Notes: generated from the letters alone by a model not told the origin. A stretch of 64,000 nt of DNA from Urechidicola vernalis (GCF_031846385.1 NZ_JAVRHV010000006.1:1-64000); one strand, 5' to 3'; positions 8,860 through 17,500 are shown, numbered from the stretch's first letter. A program made the numbers and translations.

Positions 8860-9375
8860 TTAAATTAAACGGTTTACAATTATATCTATATGCTCTTTTT
8901 CTTTATAAAAAGTATGTGCAGCATTTCGAATACTTGTATAATTCAGTTCCATTAGTTGAAACCAATTATTCGATGGAGCATCGGAGTCCTTTTCTCCATA
9001 AAATAATTCAATCTTACAATTTGGTTTTAGAGTTTCCATTCTCAATCTTGTCGATGATACACCTATTATTCGTTGAATTTTCAACCCTTTTAAGCCCGCC
9101 TTCCAGCCTATAGTTCCACCAATACTAAAACCTAAAACATTAACTAACTCATTCTCTAGGTTTAAGAGGTTATTTATTGCAATTTCTATTCCTCCATTAA
9201 CAAACGCATTATGCAATTCACTTTCAGTTTTACTTGCCTTTTTAATTTCGGCAAGGACTAAAGCATCATAAAATACAACCTCGAAGTAATCATTTAGAAT
9301 AGCCATATAATTCTGAATCCAATTATTCTCTTTAAAACCAAATAAATCAGAAATTACAATAAGCCTAGATTTCAT
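8860..9375 (-). CDS. small alpha/beta hydrolase-like protein
   Basis: A 171-residue protein with a minimal alpha/beta-hydrolase layout. The nucleophile elbow GFSIGG lies near residues 82-87, the acid is probably in YGEKDSDAP near residue 128, and the histidine in AAHTFY near residue 153. At 171 residues it is much shorter than usual hydrolases (about 250 or more) and has no cap domain. The substrate is unknown. It sits between the GNAT gene (5 bp gap) and the GAP-family gene (5 bp gap) in one operon. The family call rests on the order and spacing of the triad. Confidence 0.68.
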   Translation of the reverse strand: MKSRLIVISDLFGFKENNWIQNYMAILNDYFEVVFYDALVLAEIKKASKTESELHNAFVNGGIEIAINNLLNLENELVNVLGFSIGGTIGWKAGLKGLKIQRIIGVSSTRLRMETLKPNCKIELFYGEKDSDAPSNNWFQLMELNYTSIRNAAHTFYKEKEHIDIIVNRLI

Positions 9376-9380
9376 AAATT

Positions 9381-9869
9381 TTAAACGGACTTTTCCATGA
9401 TAAAATCATCCATTACGTAACCAGATCCTATATTAGTTACAACGGCATCAACATTAATAAAACCCATTTTTTCATAGGCCCTAATTGCATTATCATTGTA
9501 CTTATTAACGGTAAGGGCTACTTTATCCTTTTTCAATTCAACTGCCATTTCAAATACAAAATTCAACATAAACTTACCTAATCCTTTTCCTTGAAAGTGT
9601 TGTAACACATAAATCTTGCTTAAAAACAATTCATTCTCTTTAGGTAAAATAGATAAATACCCTACAGGTTCATTTTTGAAATTTATGATATAATACAAAT
9701 AACCAGCATGCAATTGTTCAGTCATTGTATTCGCCGACTGAAACTTTTTAAGCATGTAAGCAACTTGTTCTTCACCAATAATTGGTGTATAATGCTGCTC
9801 CCACACTTCTTTTGCTAGTTTTTCAACCATCAAAATATCTTCTCTCGTATCGACAACTTTTAAATGCAT
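9381..9869 (-). CDS. GNAT family N-acetyltransferase
   Basis: A 162-residue single-domain GNAT. The acetyl-CoA-binding motif A is visible as LSKIYVLQHFQGKGLGKFML (Q-G-K-G-L-G loop near residues 104-109), followed by the C-terminal motif B segment NAIRAYEKMGFI. Substrate unknown; similar proteins acetylate amines or protein N-termini. The stop lies 5 bp before the alpha/beta hydrolase start, and its own start is 2 bp downstream of the GDSL hydrolase stop, so it belongs to the purC-led operon. Confidence 0.88.
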   Translation of the reverse strand: MHLKVVDTREDILMVEKLAKEVWEQHYTPIIGEEQVAYMLKKFQSANTMTEQLHAGYLYYIINFKNEPVGYLSILPKENELFLSKIYVLQHFQGKGLGKFMLNFVFEMAVELKKDKVALTVNKYNDNAIRAYEKMGFINVDAVVTNIGSGYVMDDFIMEKSV

Positions 9870-9871
9870 TC

Positions 9872-10579
9872 TTATTTGATAACTTTCTTCAAACTTTTTT
9901 GAACCAATTCTGTCATTACATTGTAGCCTTCGTTATTCGGATGGACACCATCATAACCATATTCTGTAATTAACCCATTTCTTTCATCGACCATTGATGA
10001 AAAATAATCTAAATATTCATGGCCATTTTTTGCGGCATATTCTTTAAGTAAAAGATTTAAATCAATAATTTTTTGAGCAGGCTCCAATCCAGGCTTCCAT
10101 GGATAATCATAAACTGGCAGGACAGAAGAAATTACAACTTTAATATCATTTGCTTCGGCAATTTCACACATCGAAAAAATATTATCGGCAATCATTTTTA
10201 TTGTAGAAGGCCCCGTATTACCAGCAATATCATTTGTTCCCGCCAAAATAACGACCACTTTTGGTTTTAAATCTATCACATCTGGACGGAACCGAACAAG
10301 CATCTGCGGCGTTGTTTGTCCGCCAATACCTCTATTTACAAAATTGTTTGTATTGAAAAAATCAGGATTGGTATTGTACCAACCTATTGTTATAGAGTTC
10401 CCCATAAAGACAACTTCGGGATCATCTTTATCTCCGTTTAAAAACGGCGCATTGGCCTCTTTGAAACTTTCTAAATTTGCCCAGTCTTGTGCGTTTACAT
10501 TTTCCATACCTACCATATAAACAAGAAAAACTCCCAAATACAGGAGTTTCTTATATGTTTTCAATGATTTTAATTTCAT
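9872..10579 (-). CDS. exported SGNH/GDSL hydrolase (PAF-AH Ib-like)
   Basis: A 235-residue SGNH hydrolase with an N-terminal signal sequence (hydrophobic residues about 11-28, then VNAQ). All four blocks are visible: the nucleophile Ser in MGNSITIG (block I, GNS in place of GDS), Gly in RGIGGQTT (block II), GTND (block III), and DGVHPNNEGY with the Asp-His pair (block V). It is most like the PAF-acetylhydrolase Ib / acyl-esterase group, which removes acyl or acetyl groups from lipids or glycans. The substrate is not evident. It lies 5 bp downstream of purC in the same operon. Confidence 0.9.
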   Translation of the reverse strand: MKLKSLKTYKKLLYLGVFLVYMVGMENVNAQDWANLESFKEANAPFLNGDKDDPEVVFMGNSITIGWYNTNPDFFNTNNFVNRGIGGQTTPQMLVRFRPDVIDLKPKVVVILAGTNDIAGNTGPSTIKMIADNIFSMCEIAEANDIKVVISSVLPVYDYPWKPGLEPAQKIIDLNLLLKEYAAKNGHEYLDYFSSMVDERNGLITEYGYDGVHPNNEGYNVMTELVQKSLKKVIK

Positions 10580-10584
10580 AAATA

Positions 10585-11532
10585 TTATTTAGTTAAAAAA
10601 GCATTAACATTAACATTGATTCTGTTTTCAACATCCGAAACGTCAGCTTTAACAAAGTTTTCTCCTGTTATCTGCTCATATAACTCAATATACCTATTTG
10701 AAATCTCAATTAATTTTTCATCAGACATTTCCGGTATTTGTTGCCCTTCCTTTCCTTGAAAACCATTTTCTATTAACCATTGGCGTACAAACTCTTTAGA
10801 TAATTGTTTTTGAGCCTCTCCTCTATCTTGTCTTTCTTGATATCCTTCTGCGTAAAAATAACGGGAAGAATCAGGAGTGTGAATTTCATCAATCAACACA
10901 ATTTTACCCTCTTTAGTTTTCCCAAACTCATATTTAGTGTCAACCAAAATTAACCCCCGGTCGTTTGCTATTTCACTACCACGCTGAAACAGTTTTCTAG
11001 TATAATCTTCCAATACCAAATAATCTTCTTCAGAAACGATTCCATTTGCTAAAATATCCTCTCTAGAAATGTCCTCGTCATGTTCACCGTTTTCAGCCTT
11101 TGTTGAAGGTGTAATAATTGGTTCAGGGAATTTATCATTCTCTTTCATCCCTTCAGGCATTGGCATTCCACACAACAATCTTTTCCCAATTTTATATTCT
11201 CTTGCCGCGTGTCCACTTAAATATCCACGAATTACCATTTCTACCTTAAACGGCTCACATAAATGACCAACAGCAACATTTGGATCTGGAATATCAACAA
11301 TCCAGTTTGGAACCAAATCTGAAGTTGCATTCATCATTTTGGCCGCAATCTGATTCAAAATTTGTCCTTTAAAAGGAATTTGTCTTGGCATAATTACATC
11401 AAAAGCCGATAACCTATCAGTAGCAATCATCACTAAGACCTCATCATTAATATTATAAACCTCTCTTACTTTTCCTTTATAAATAGACTTTTGATTCGAA
11501 AAATTATAATTTGTATCGTTAATTGTATTCAT
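10585..11532 (-). CDS. purC: SAICAR synthase
   Basis: Phosphoribosylaminoimidazole-succinocarboxamide synthase joins aspartate to CAIR in purine biosynthesis. From the ATG at 11532 it has 315 residues, the long form of the family. Motifs KGKVREVY, IATDRLSAFDV, PVNIDTPs-like DIPDPNVAVG and the ATP/Mg site LVDTKYEFG are present. An upstream ATG at 11577 would add 15 residues that do not look like the family N-terminus, so I prefer 11532. It heads a minus-strand operon with four small genes spaced 2-5 bp apart. A -7 box lies at 11602-11609. Confidence 0.95.
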   Translation of the reverse strand: MNTINDTNYNFSNQKSIYKGKVREVYNINDEVLVMIATDRLSAFDVIMPRQIPFKGQILNQIAAKMMNATSDLVPNWIVDIPDPNVAVGHLCEPFKVEMVIRGYLSGHAAREYKIGKRLLCGMPMPEGMKENDKFPEPIITPSTKAENGEHDEDISREDILANGIVSEEDYLVLEDYTRKLFQRGSEIANDRGLILVDTKYEFGKTKEGKIVLIDEIHTPDSSRYFYAEGYQERQDRGEAQKQLSKEFVRQWLIENGFQGKEGQQIPEMSDEKLIEISNRYIELYEQITGENFVKADVSDVENRINVNVNAFLTK

Positions 11533-11601
11533 TGTTGTGTTGTAAAACAGACCTTTCATTTGAACAAAAGGTGACAATTCTTAAATGTTAATATTCAATC
11601 G

Positions 11602-11609
11602 CAAAGATA
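11602..11609 (-). promoter_or_regulatory. -7 promoter box for purC operon
   Basis: TATCTTTG on the minus strand, a full TAnnTTTG match, 69 bp upstream of the purC ATG and directly before the phoH stop codon. It implies that purC is transcribed separately from phoH. No clear -33 TTG. Confidence 0.4.
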
Positions 11610-11616
11610 CAACCCG

Positions 11617-12564
11617 CTATTCAGATTCTATACTTTTAAATGCTTTAATAATATGTGTTACTAACCTATGACGAACTACATCTTTATCATCTAAATAAAC
11701 CATTGAAATTCCTTTAACATCTTTTAATGCCAATAAGGCCTCTTTTAAACCAGAAACTTGTCGATGCGGTAAATCTATCTGACCAGGATCACCCGTAATT
11801 ATAAACTTGGCACTTTTTCCCATACGAGTCAAAAACATTTTCATTTGGCTATGTGTGGTATTCTGTCCTTCATCTAAAATAACAAAAGCATTGTCTAAAG
11901 TTCTACCTCTCATAAATGCCAATGGTGCTATTTGAATTACTCCTTTTTCTAAATAAGAATCCAATCTTTCAAACGGAATCATATCTCTAAGAGCATCATA
12001 TAATGGCTGCATATATGGATCTAACTTCTCTTTCATATCACCTGGTAAAAAACCTAATTTTTCACCGGACTCTACAGCAGGTCGCGTTAGAATAATTCGT
12101 TTAACTTCTTTTTCTTTTAAAGCTCTAACAGCTAAAGCAACCGCAGTGTAAGTTTTCCCTGTTCCTGCGGGACCAACAGCAAATAACATGTCATTCTTTT
12201 GCATGTTATCTACCATCTTTTGCTGGTTTGGACTTTGTGGTTTAATTAATTTTCCACCTACACCATGTACTAATACACCATCAGATTTTGCATGGTTTTT
12301 CGGAGCAACATCATCAGAAGCGACAATACGCTCAATACTGTTTTCGTCTAATTTATTATACTTATTAAAATGAATAATTAGCCGTTGCACCTTTTTTTCA
12401 AAAACATCTAAAATTTCAGGTTCTCCAAATGCTTTTAACTTTGTTCCTCTCGCAACAATTTTTAGTTTTGGGTAGTACTTTTTTAAAATGTCTACATTAC
12501 TATTTCTTGGCCCAAACAAATCATTTGGGTTGATATCGGTAAGTTCTATTAGGCGCTCGTTCAA
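11617..12564 (-). CDS. PhoH family P-loop ATPase
   Basis: A 315-residue PhoH-like protein (PhoH/YbeZ type). It has an N-terminal KH-like region (about residues 1-100) and a helicase-like ATPase domain with Walker A GPAGTGKT near residues 132-139 and Walker B FVILDEGQNTT near 228-238. YbeZ-type proteins act with the endoribonuclease YbeY in rRNA maturation in other bacteria, and ybeY is not in this window. It stands alone on the minus strand with its promoter face to face with that of the divergent SAM-cleaving enzyme gene. Confidence 0.92.
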   Translation of the reverse strand: MNERLIELTDINPNDLFGPRNSNVDILKKYYPKLKIVARGTKLKAFGEPEILDVFEKKVQRLIIHFNKYNKLDENSIERIVASDDVAPKNHAKSDGVLVHGVGGKLIKPQSPNQQKMVDNMQKNDMLFAVGPAGTGKTYTAVALAVRALKEKEVKRIILTRPAVESGEKLGFLPGDMKEKLDPYMQPLYDALRDMIPFERLDSYLEKGVIQIAPLAFMRGRTLDNAFVILDEGQNTTHSQMKMFLTRMGKSAKFIITGDPGQIDLPHRQVSGLKEALLALKDVKGISMVYLDDKDVVRHRLVTHIIKAFKSIESE

Positions 12565-12635
12565 ATGATTATTGTTTTTGGTTTTTTGTTAGAAAATTGC
12601 TTGTAAAAACAAATCAATAATAGTTGAATATTGAT

Positions 12636-12643
12636 TAGATTTG
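12636..12643 (+). promoter_or_regulatory. -7 promoter box, rightward
   Basis: TAGATTTG matches TAnnTTTG, 60 bp before the ATG at 12704. No convincing -33 TTG. It nearly abuts the oppositely oriented phoH -7 box. Confidence 0.35.
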
Positions 12644-12647
12644 TAAA

Positions 12648-12676
12648 CAAATTTATAAATTTATTATTGCAACCAA
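12648..12676 (-). promoter_or_regulatory. phoH promoter
   Basis: On the minus strand TTG (12674-12676), an 18-bp spacer and TAAATTTG (12648-12655) match the Bacteroidota -33/-7 consensus. The start site would fall near 12642, giving a leader of about 77 nt for phoH. Confidence 0.45.
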
Positions 12677-12703
12677 CAATTAACCGCAGGAAGTAATTAA
12701 CAA

Positions 12704-13534
12704 ATGTCTTTAATAACTTTAACTACCGATTTCGGATTGAAAGACCACTTTGTTGGGGCAGTAAAAGGAGCGATTTATACTGAACTTCCTGATGTCACTA
12801 TTGTTGATATTTCACACGATATTTCACCATTTAACATTGCTGAAACTGCGTATGTTATGAAAAACTCTTATAGGAGTTTTCCTGAAGGGAGTATTCATAT
12901 TATTGGTGTAGATTCAGAATTAAATCAAGATACGAATCACATCGCTTTAAAACTAGACAACCACTTCTTTATCTGCCCGAATAATGGTGTAATATCTATG
13001 ATTGCGTCTGATTTTAAACCGGAGAAAATTGTAGAGATTAATATTCATGATCGTGTAGAAAGTAGTTTTCCGGTATTAGATGTTTTCGTTAAAGTGGCTT
13101 GCCACATTAAAAGAGGTGGTACATTAGAAATTATTGGTAGAGTAATAGAAGATTTTAAACGATTAATTGATATCCAGCCTGTAATTTCATCTGACAATAC
13201 TAAAATTACTGGATCCGTGATTTACATAGATAATTACGGAAATGTAATTACAAACATTAATAGAAAATTGTTTAATGAAATTGGAAAAGGACGTCCATTT
13301 ACAATGCATGCTGGCCGCTATAAATTCACCAAAATATTCGAAAAATATAGCGACATTGTCAACTTTGATTTACCTGAAGAACAAAGAAATCAAGATGGTC
13401 AAAAATTAATTATTTTCAATTCTTCTGACTTTATTGAAGTTTCTATTTATAGAAGTAATATGAAAACCGTTGGAGGTGCATCTAGTTTACTAGGACTTGA
13501 TTACAGGGATCAATTAACTATAACTTTTGAATAA
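12704..13534 (+). CDS. SAM hydroxide adenosyltransferase (DUF62 family)
   Basis: A 276-residue member of the family related to SAM-dependent chlorinases and fluorinases. Typical members hydrolyse S-adenosylmethionine to adenosine and methionine. The N-terminal motif TLTTDFGLKDHFVGAVKG and IVDISHDISPFNI are diagnostic, NNGVISM and YIDNYGNVITNI lie in the C-terminal half. The ordinary hydroxide-type enzymes are far commoner than true halogenases, and I do not see the extra loop of fluorinases, so halogenation is not claimed. Located between phoH and gldF, a neighbourhood I recall from other Flavobacteriia. Confidence 0.9.
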   Translation: MSLITLTTDFGLKDHFVGAVKGAIYTELPDVTIVDISHDISPFNIAETAYVMKNSYRSFPEGSIHIIGVDSELNQDTNHIALKLDNHFFICPNNGVISMIASDFKPEKIVEINIHDRVESSFPVLDVFVKVACHIKRGGTLEIIGRVIEDFKRLIDIQPVISSDNTKITGSVIYIDNYGNVITNINRKLFNEIGKGRPFTMHAGRYKFTKIFEKYSDIVNFDLPEEQRNQDGQKLIIFNSSDFIEVSIYRSNMKTVGGASSLLGLDYRDQLTITFE

Positions 13535-13586
13535 AAATACCAAACGTAAAAATAGAGCGTTTGTTTAAAGAATTACGAATACACAT

Positions 13587-14306
13587 ATGATTGCCATTTT
13601 AAAAAAAGAATTAAATGCATTTTTCTCTACACCCATTGGTTATTTAGTCATTGCGGTATTTTTAGGGTTAAATGGTCTATTTCTTTGGGTTTTTGATGGT
13701 GATTTTAACATCTTAAATACTGGATTTGCCGATTTAAACGGATTCTTTTATTTAGCACCTTGGATTTTCACATTTCTAATTCCAGCAATTACCATGCGCA
13801 TGTTTTCTGACGAATATGCAATTGGCACCATAGAAATATTAAAAACAAAACCTTTAAGCCTTTGGCAAATAATTTTTGGTAAATACTTTGCAGCCTTAAT
13901 ACTCATTATTTTTTCAATTGTACCAACTTTAGTTTATGTATACTCCATAGGGTCCCTTGGAAACCCGGCAAATAATTTTGATTTAGGAAGCCTTTTGGGT
14001 TCATATATTGGACTATTGTTTTTGGCTAGTACTTATATTGCTATTGGATTATATACCTCAACTCTTTCTAAAAATCAGATTACTACCTTTATTATTGGTG
14101 TTTGCTTATCGTTATTTTTGTATTCTGGCTTTGACGCTATGGATTCCCTATTTGGAAATTTAGAATACACCGTTCAAAAAACAGGCATGTCAGCGCATTT
14201 TAAAAGTTTGGCTCGTGGTGTAATTGACACAAGAGATTTGATCTATTTTTTAAGTATCTCAGGATTCTTTCTTGTACTAACTAAATTTAGACTAGAACGT
14301 GCTTAA
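13587..14306 (+). CDS. gldF: gliding-motility ABC transporter permease GldF
   Basis: A 239-residue ABC-2 type permease with about six membrane segments, matching GldF: it begins with a cytoplasmic helix IAILKKELNAFFSTPIGYLV, followed by the segment ITMRMFSDEYAIGTIEILKTKPLS. With GldG and the ATPase GldA it forms an ABC transporter needed for gliding and T9SS function in Flavobacterium johnsoniae; some gliding relatives lack it. gldA is not in this window. It overlaps gldG by 8 bp, so the two are coupled. Confidence 0.93.
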   Translation: MIAILKKELNAFFSTPIGYLVIAVFLGLNGLFLWVFDGDFNILNTGFADLNGFFYLAPWIFTFLIPAITMRMFSDEYAIGTIEILKTKPLSLWQIIFGKYFAALILIIFSIVPTLVYVYSIGSLGNPANNFDLGSLLGSYIGLLFLASTYIAIGLYTSTLSKNQITTFIIGVCLSLFLYSGFDAMDSLFGNLEYTVQKTGMSAHFKSLARGVIDTRDLIYFLSISGFFLVLTKFRLERA

Positions 14307-15948
14307 TTCAAAAAACATAAAGAGAGTTGGTATTCTAATCGTTTGCGTATTAGGAATAAATTTCATTTCTAATAATTTTTACCATCGTTTTGATTTAACA
14401 GAAGATGGTCGATACACACTATCAAACCCAGCCAAAACAATTTTAGAAAATGTAAATTCTTCTATTACTATAAAAGTATATCTAGAAGGAGAATTTCCTT
14501 CTGAATTTAAGCGTTTATCTGATGAAACGCGTCAACTATTAGAGGAATTAAAGGTTGAAAATTCTAATATACGATTCCGATTTATTAATCCATTAGATAC
14601 AGATACCGAAGCGTTAATTGAAAGTGGACTTCAACCGAGTCAATTAACTATCGAAAAGAATGGACAGACTCAGGAAGTTATTATTTTCCCTTGGGCAACA
14701 GTACAAAAAGGAAAAAAAAATGAATTGGTTTCTTTACTAAAAGATACCAATGTACAAAGTCAAGACGAGCAATTGCAAAATGCAATAGAGAATTTAGAAT
14801 ATGCCTTTGCAGATGCCATTCATAAAATAACAGCTAAAAAAGAAAAGAAAATTGCCATTCTAAAAGGAAATGGTCAACTAGATGATATTTACATTGCTGA
14901 TTTTTTAAGGAAGATTGGAGAATATTATCATTTGGCTCCTTTTACACTAGACTCGGTTAAAAGCAACCCTGAAAAAACGCTATCGCAATTAACAAATTTC
15001 GATTTAGCAATTATTGCAAAACCCACAGAGAAATTTACTGAAAATGAAAAATATACGCTGGATCAATTCATAACCAACGGAGGAAAATCATTATGGTTAC
15101 TTGATAAAACGCATGCCGAATTAGATAGTTTAATGGATTCGGGAGAATCATTGGCATTTCCTAGAGATTTAAACCTGACTGATCAATTATTTAGTTATGG
15201 AGTTCGAATAAACCCTGTTCTTGTGCAAGATTTGTACAGCGCTAAAATTCCTTTAGCCACAGGTAGAATCGGCAATCAAACACAATACAATAAGTTATTG
15301 TGGAAATATTACCCTGTTGCCATTTCTAAAAACAACCACCCTATAAACAAACATATAGAACCAATCAATTTTAAATTTGCTAACGCTTTAGATATTTTAA
15401 ACAATGATGTTGACAAAACGGTCTTATTACAAAGTTCACTGCTATCAAAAACGGTAGGGACACCGTCCATCATAAGTTTAAAAACGATTACAGAAAAACC
15501 AGATCCTAAATTATTTAATAACGGAAATATCCCATTAGCCGTGCTTTTAGAAGGGAAATTTAATTCAGCCTATAAAAATAGAGTTCAACCTTTTAGCACA
15601 TCATTAAAAAAACTCATTTCCGAAGAAAATAAAATGATTGTCATTGCGGATGGAGATGTTATTGCGAACCAAGTTACTAGAGGGATTCCTGAGCCGCTAG
15701 GTGTTGATAAATACACTGGGCAACAATTTGGAAACAAAGAGTTTTTATTGAATTGTGTTAACTATCTACTAGACGATACAGGCTTGGTACAAATTCGCTC
15801 TAAAACTATTGAACTAAAAATGTTAGATAGAGAAAAAGCGTATCAGTCTCGTACTTTTTACCAGTTTCTAAATATTACTTTACCTCTATTCATAATTGCA
15901 TTATTTGGACTTGTTTTTAATTTCATTCGAAAGAAAAAGTACACCTAA
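14299..15948 (+). CDS. gldG: gliding-motility ABC transporter component GldG
   Basis: A 549-residue GldG. It has one N-terminal membrane anchor (about residues 7-25), a long periplasmic part with the ABC-type uncharacterised domain, and a C-terminal membrane segment (about 518-540) followed by a basic tail. The motif YHRFDLTEDGRYTLS after the first helix is typical. Start is GTG at 14299, inside the end of gldF (8-bp overlap); no in-frame ATG fits the family N-terminus. Length and arrangement agree with known GldG proteins. Confidence 0.93.
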   Translation: MLNSKNIKRVGILIVCVLGINFISNNFYHRFDLTEDGRYTLSNPAKTILENVNSSITIKVYLEGEFPSEFKRLSDETRQLLEELKVENSNIRFRFINPLDTDTEALIESGLQPSQLTIEKNGQTQEVIIFPWATVQKGKKNELVSLLKDTNVQSQDEQLQNAIENLEYAFADAIHKITAKKEKKIAILKGNGQLDDIYIADFLRKIGEYYHLAPFTLDSVKSNPEKTLSQLTNFDLAIIAKPTEKFTENEKYTLDQFITNGGKSLWLLDKTHAELDSLMDSGESLAFPRDLNLTDQLFSYGVRINPVLVQDLYSAKIPLATGRIGNQTQYNKLLWKYYPVAISKNNHPINKHIEPINFKFANALDILNNDVDKTVLLQSSLLSKTVGTPSIISLKTITEKPDPKLFNNGNIPLAVLLEGKFNSAYKNRVQPFSTSLKKLISEENKMIVIADGDVIANQVTRGIPEPLGVDKYTGQQFGNKEFLLNCVNYLLDDTGLVQIRSKTIELKMLDREKAYQSRTFYQFLNITLPLFIIALFGLVFNFIRKKKYT

Positions 15949-16007
15949 GCATACTCATAATTTTTTGTTAAACTACTTCCTCTCCATTTTTTGATTTGGT
16001 TTATGTT

Positions 16008-16015
16008 TATATTTG
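16008..16015 (+). promoter_or_regulatory. -7 promoter box for DUF2911 genes
   Basis: TATATTTG, a full match to TAnnTTTG, 21 bp before the ATG at 16037. TTG triplets upstream are 9-14 bp away, too near for a normal -33 element. Confidence 0.4.
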
Positions 16016-16036
16016 TGTAACTAAAAACGAAATATT

Positions 16037-16885
16037 ATGATCAAAAAATTTACTACACTACTAAGTATTTTGAGTGTTACTTTTGCGCTAAATGCGCAAA
16101 TACAAACACCGCAACCGAGTCCAGGTGCAAAAATTGAGCAAACTGTTGGAATGACAACAATAAAGGTTGACTACTCACGCCCCTCTATGCGAGGCAGAGT
16201 TGTTTTTGGCGATTTAGTGCCTTATGGAAAACTTTGGAGAACTGGAGCCAATATGAGAACTTCTATATCTTTTGGAGATGACGTTACTATTGAAGGTCAA
16301 GAATTGAAGAAAGGTACATACGCAATATTTTCTGTCCCATCTGAAGATTCTTGGGATGTAATATTTTACACAGAATATAATGCAGGTGGAGCACCACAGG
16401 AATTAGACAATTCTAAAGTAGCGCTAAAAGTTAATGTAAAAACTGGACAGATGGCAAATGCTTGGGAGTCCTTTACTATTGCATTTGGTGATTTCACAAA
16501 TGACTCCGCTAATCTTTATATCGCTTGGGAAAAAACAATGGTTAGATTAAACGTTGGAGTTCCTTCAGATGCAATAGCAATGAAAAGCATTGAAACTACG
16601 ATGGCGGGACCTGCGGCAGGAGATTACTTTCAAGCAGCGGTTTACTACTTAACATCAGGTAAAGATTTAAATCAAGCAAAAACTTGGATAGATAAAGCTG
16701 TTGAAATGGATGGTGAAAATCAAAAATTCTGGGTTCTACGTCAGCAATCTTTAATTTATGCAGGTTTGAATAAAAAGAAAGAAGCAGTTGCTATCGCTGA
16801 AAAATCTTTGAAACTTGCTGAAAAATACAAAAACGCAGACTACGTTAAAATGAATAAAGAATCCATTACAGAATGGTCTAAATAA
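16037..16885 (+). CDS. DUF2911 exported protein with C-terminal helical repeats
   Basis: A 282-residue protein with a signal peptide (residues 1-20, ending LNAQ). Residues about 25-165 form the DUF2911 domain, recognised from VDYSRPSMRGRVVFG, PYGKLWRTGAN and KKGTYAIFSVP. The remaining 100 or so residues are helical and TPR-like (LNQAKTWIDKAVEMD). Function of DUF2911 is unknown; the fold is probably beta-rich. The next gene encodes a shorter DUF2911 protein 34 bp downstream, so this looks like a tandem duplication in one transcript. Confidence 0.88.
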   Translation: MIKKFTTLLSILSVTFALNAQIQTPQPSPGAKIEQTVGMTTIKVDYSRPSMRGRVVFGDLVPYGKLWRTGANMRTSISFGDDVTIEGQELKKGTYAIFSVPSEDSWDVIFYTEYNAGGAPQELDNSKVALKVNVKTGQMANAWESFTIAFGDFTNDSANLYIAWEKTMVRLNVGVPSDAIAMKSIETTMAGPAAGDYFQAAVYYLTSGKDLNQAKTWIDKAVEMDGENQKFWVLRQQSLIYAGLNKKKEAVAIAEKSLKLAEKYKNADYVKMNKESITEWSK

Positions 16886-16919
16886 TAATTAAAATAACTA
16901 AATTAAAATCTAAACAATT

Positions 16920-17411
16920 ATGAAATCTAAACTAATCCTATCTCTTATTATGTTAGTGTCTGCTGTAACTTTTGGACAAAAAAGTCCGGCTGAAACAGTA
17001 ACAGGAACAATTGCAGAAGCAAGCGTTGAAATTAAATACAGTTCGCCAAGAGTTAAGGAAAGAACGATCTATGGAAATTTAGTTCCTTATGCTAAAGTAT
17101 GGAGAGCTGGTGCAAACGAAAATACTACAATTTCATTTGACAAAGCAGTAAAAGTAAATGGCCAAGATTTGGCTGCTGGAACATATGGTTTCTTTATTAT
17201 CCCTAATGAAAATGATAACTGGATAGCAATTTTTAGCAATAAAAATGATGCTTGGGGTTCTTCTTCTTATAAAGAAGCAGATGATGCTTTACGAGTAGAT
17301 GTTAAGGCAAAATCTTTAAAAGAATCGAAAGAAAACTTAACTTATAAGGTAACTGAAAAAGGTGTCAAATTTGTTTGGGCTGATAAAGGCTTCATGATGA
17401 AAGTAAAATAA
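16920..17411 (+). CDS. DUF2911 exported protein
   Basis: A 163-residue protein with a signal peptide (residues 1-19, ending VTFGQ) and one DUF2911 domain. The same signatures occur as in the gene upstream: IKYSSPRVKERTIYGNLVPY, VWRAGANENT and AAGTYGFFIIP. It lacks the helical tail of its neighbour. Followed by a strong intrinsic terminator, which closes the two-gene unit. Function unknown. Confidence 0.88.
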   Translation: MKSKLILSLIMLVSAVTFGQKSPAETVTGTIAEASVEIKYSSPRVKERTIYGNLVPYAKVWRAGANENTTISFDKAVKVNGQDLAAGTYGFFIIPNENDNWIAIFSNKNDAWGSSSYKEADDALRVDVKAKSLKESKENLTYKVTEKGVKFVWADKGFMMKVK

Positions 17412-17430
17412 TTCACACGAATTTTATATG

Positions 17431-17462
17431 AAAAGGCTGCTCTTTAGAGCGGCCTTTTTTTT
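17431..17462 (+). terminator. intrinsic terminator after DUF2911 pair
   Basis: Inverted repeat AAAAGGCTGCTC / GAGCGGCCTTTT with one G-T pair and a 4-nt loop, followed by a run of eight T. Placed 20 bp after the stop at 17411. Confidence 0.85.
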
Positions 17463-17474
17463 GTTTTGTATTCT

Positions 17475-17482
17475 TATCTTTG
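17475..17482 (+). promoter_or_regulatory. -7 promoter box
   Basis: TATCTTTG, a full TAnnTTTG match, 18 bp before the ATG at 17501 and just after the terminator of the preceding unit. No good -33 element. Confidence 0.35.
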
Positions 17483-17500
17483 AGAATAAAATTTGATATC

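Noticed and set aside
12704..13534. Possible fluorinase or chlorinase (halogen-using SAM enzyme)
   Set aside because: The family is mostly hydroxide adenosyltransferases and I see no fluorinase-type insertion; no halometabolite genes adjoin.
13542..13565. CAAACG...CGTTTG inverted repeat between the SAM-cleaving enzyme and gldF
   Set aside because: Six pairs with an 11-nt loop and no T-run; expected by chance at this base composition.
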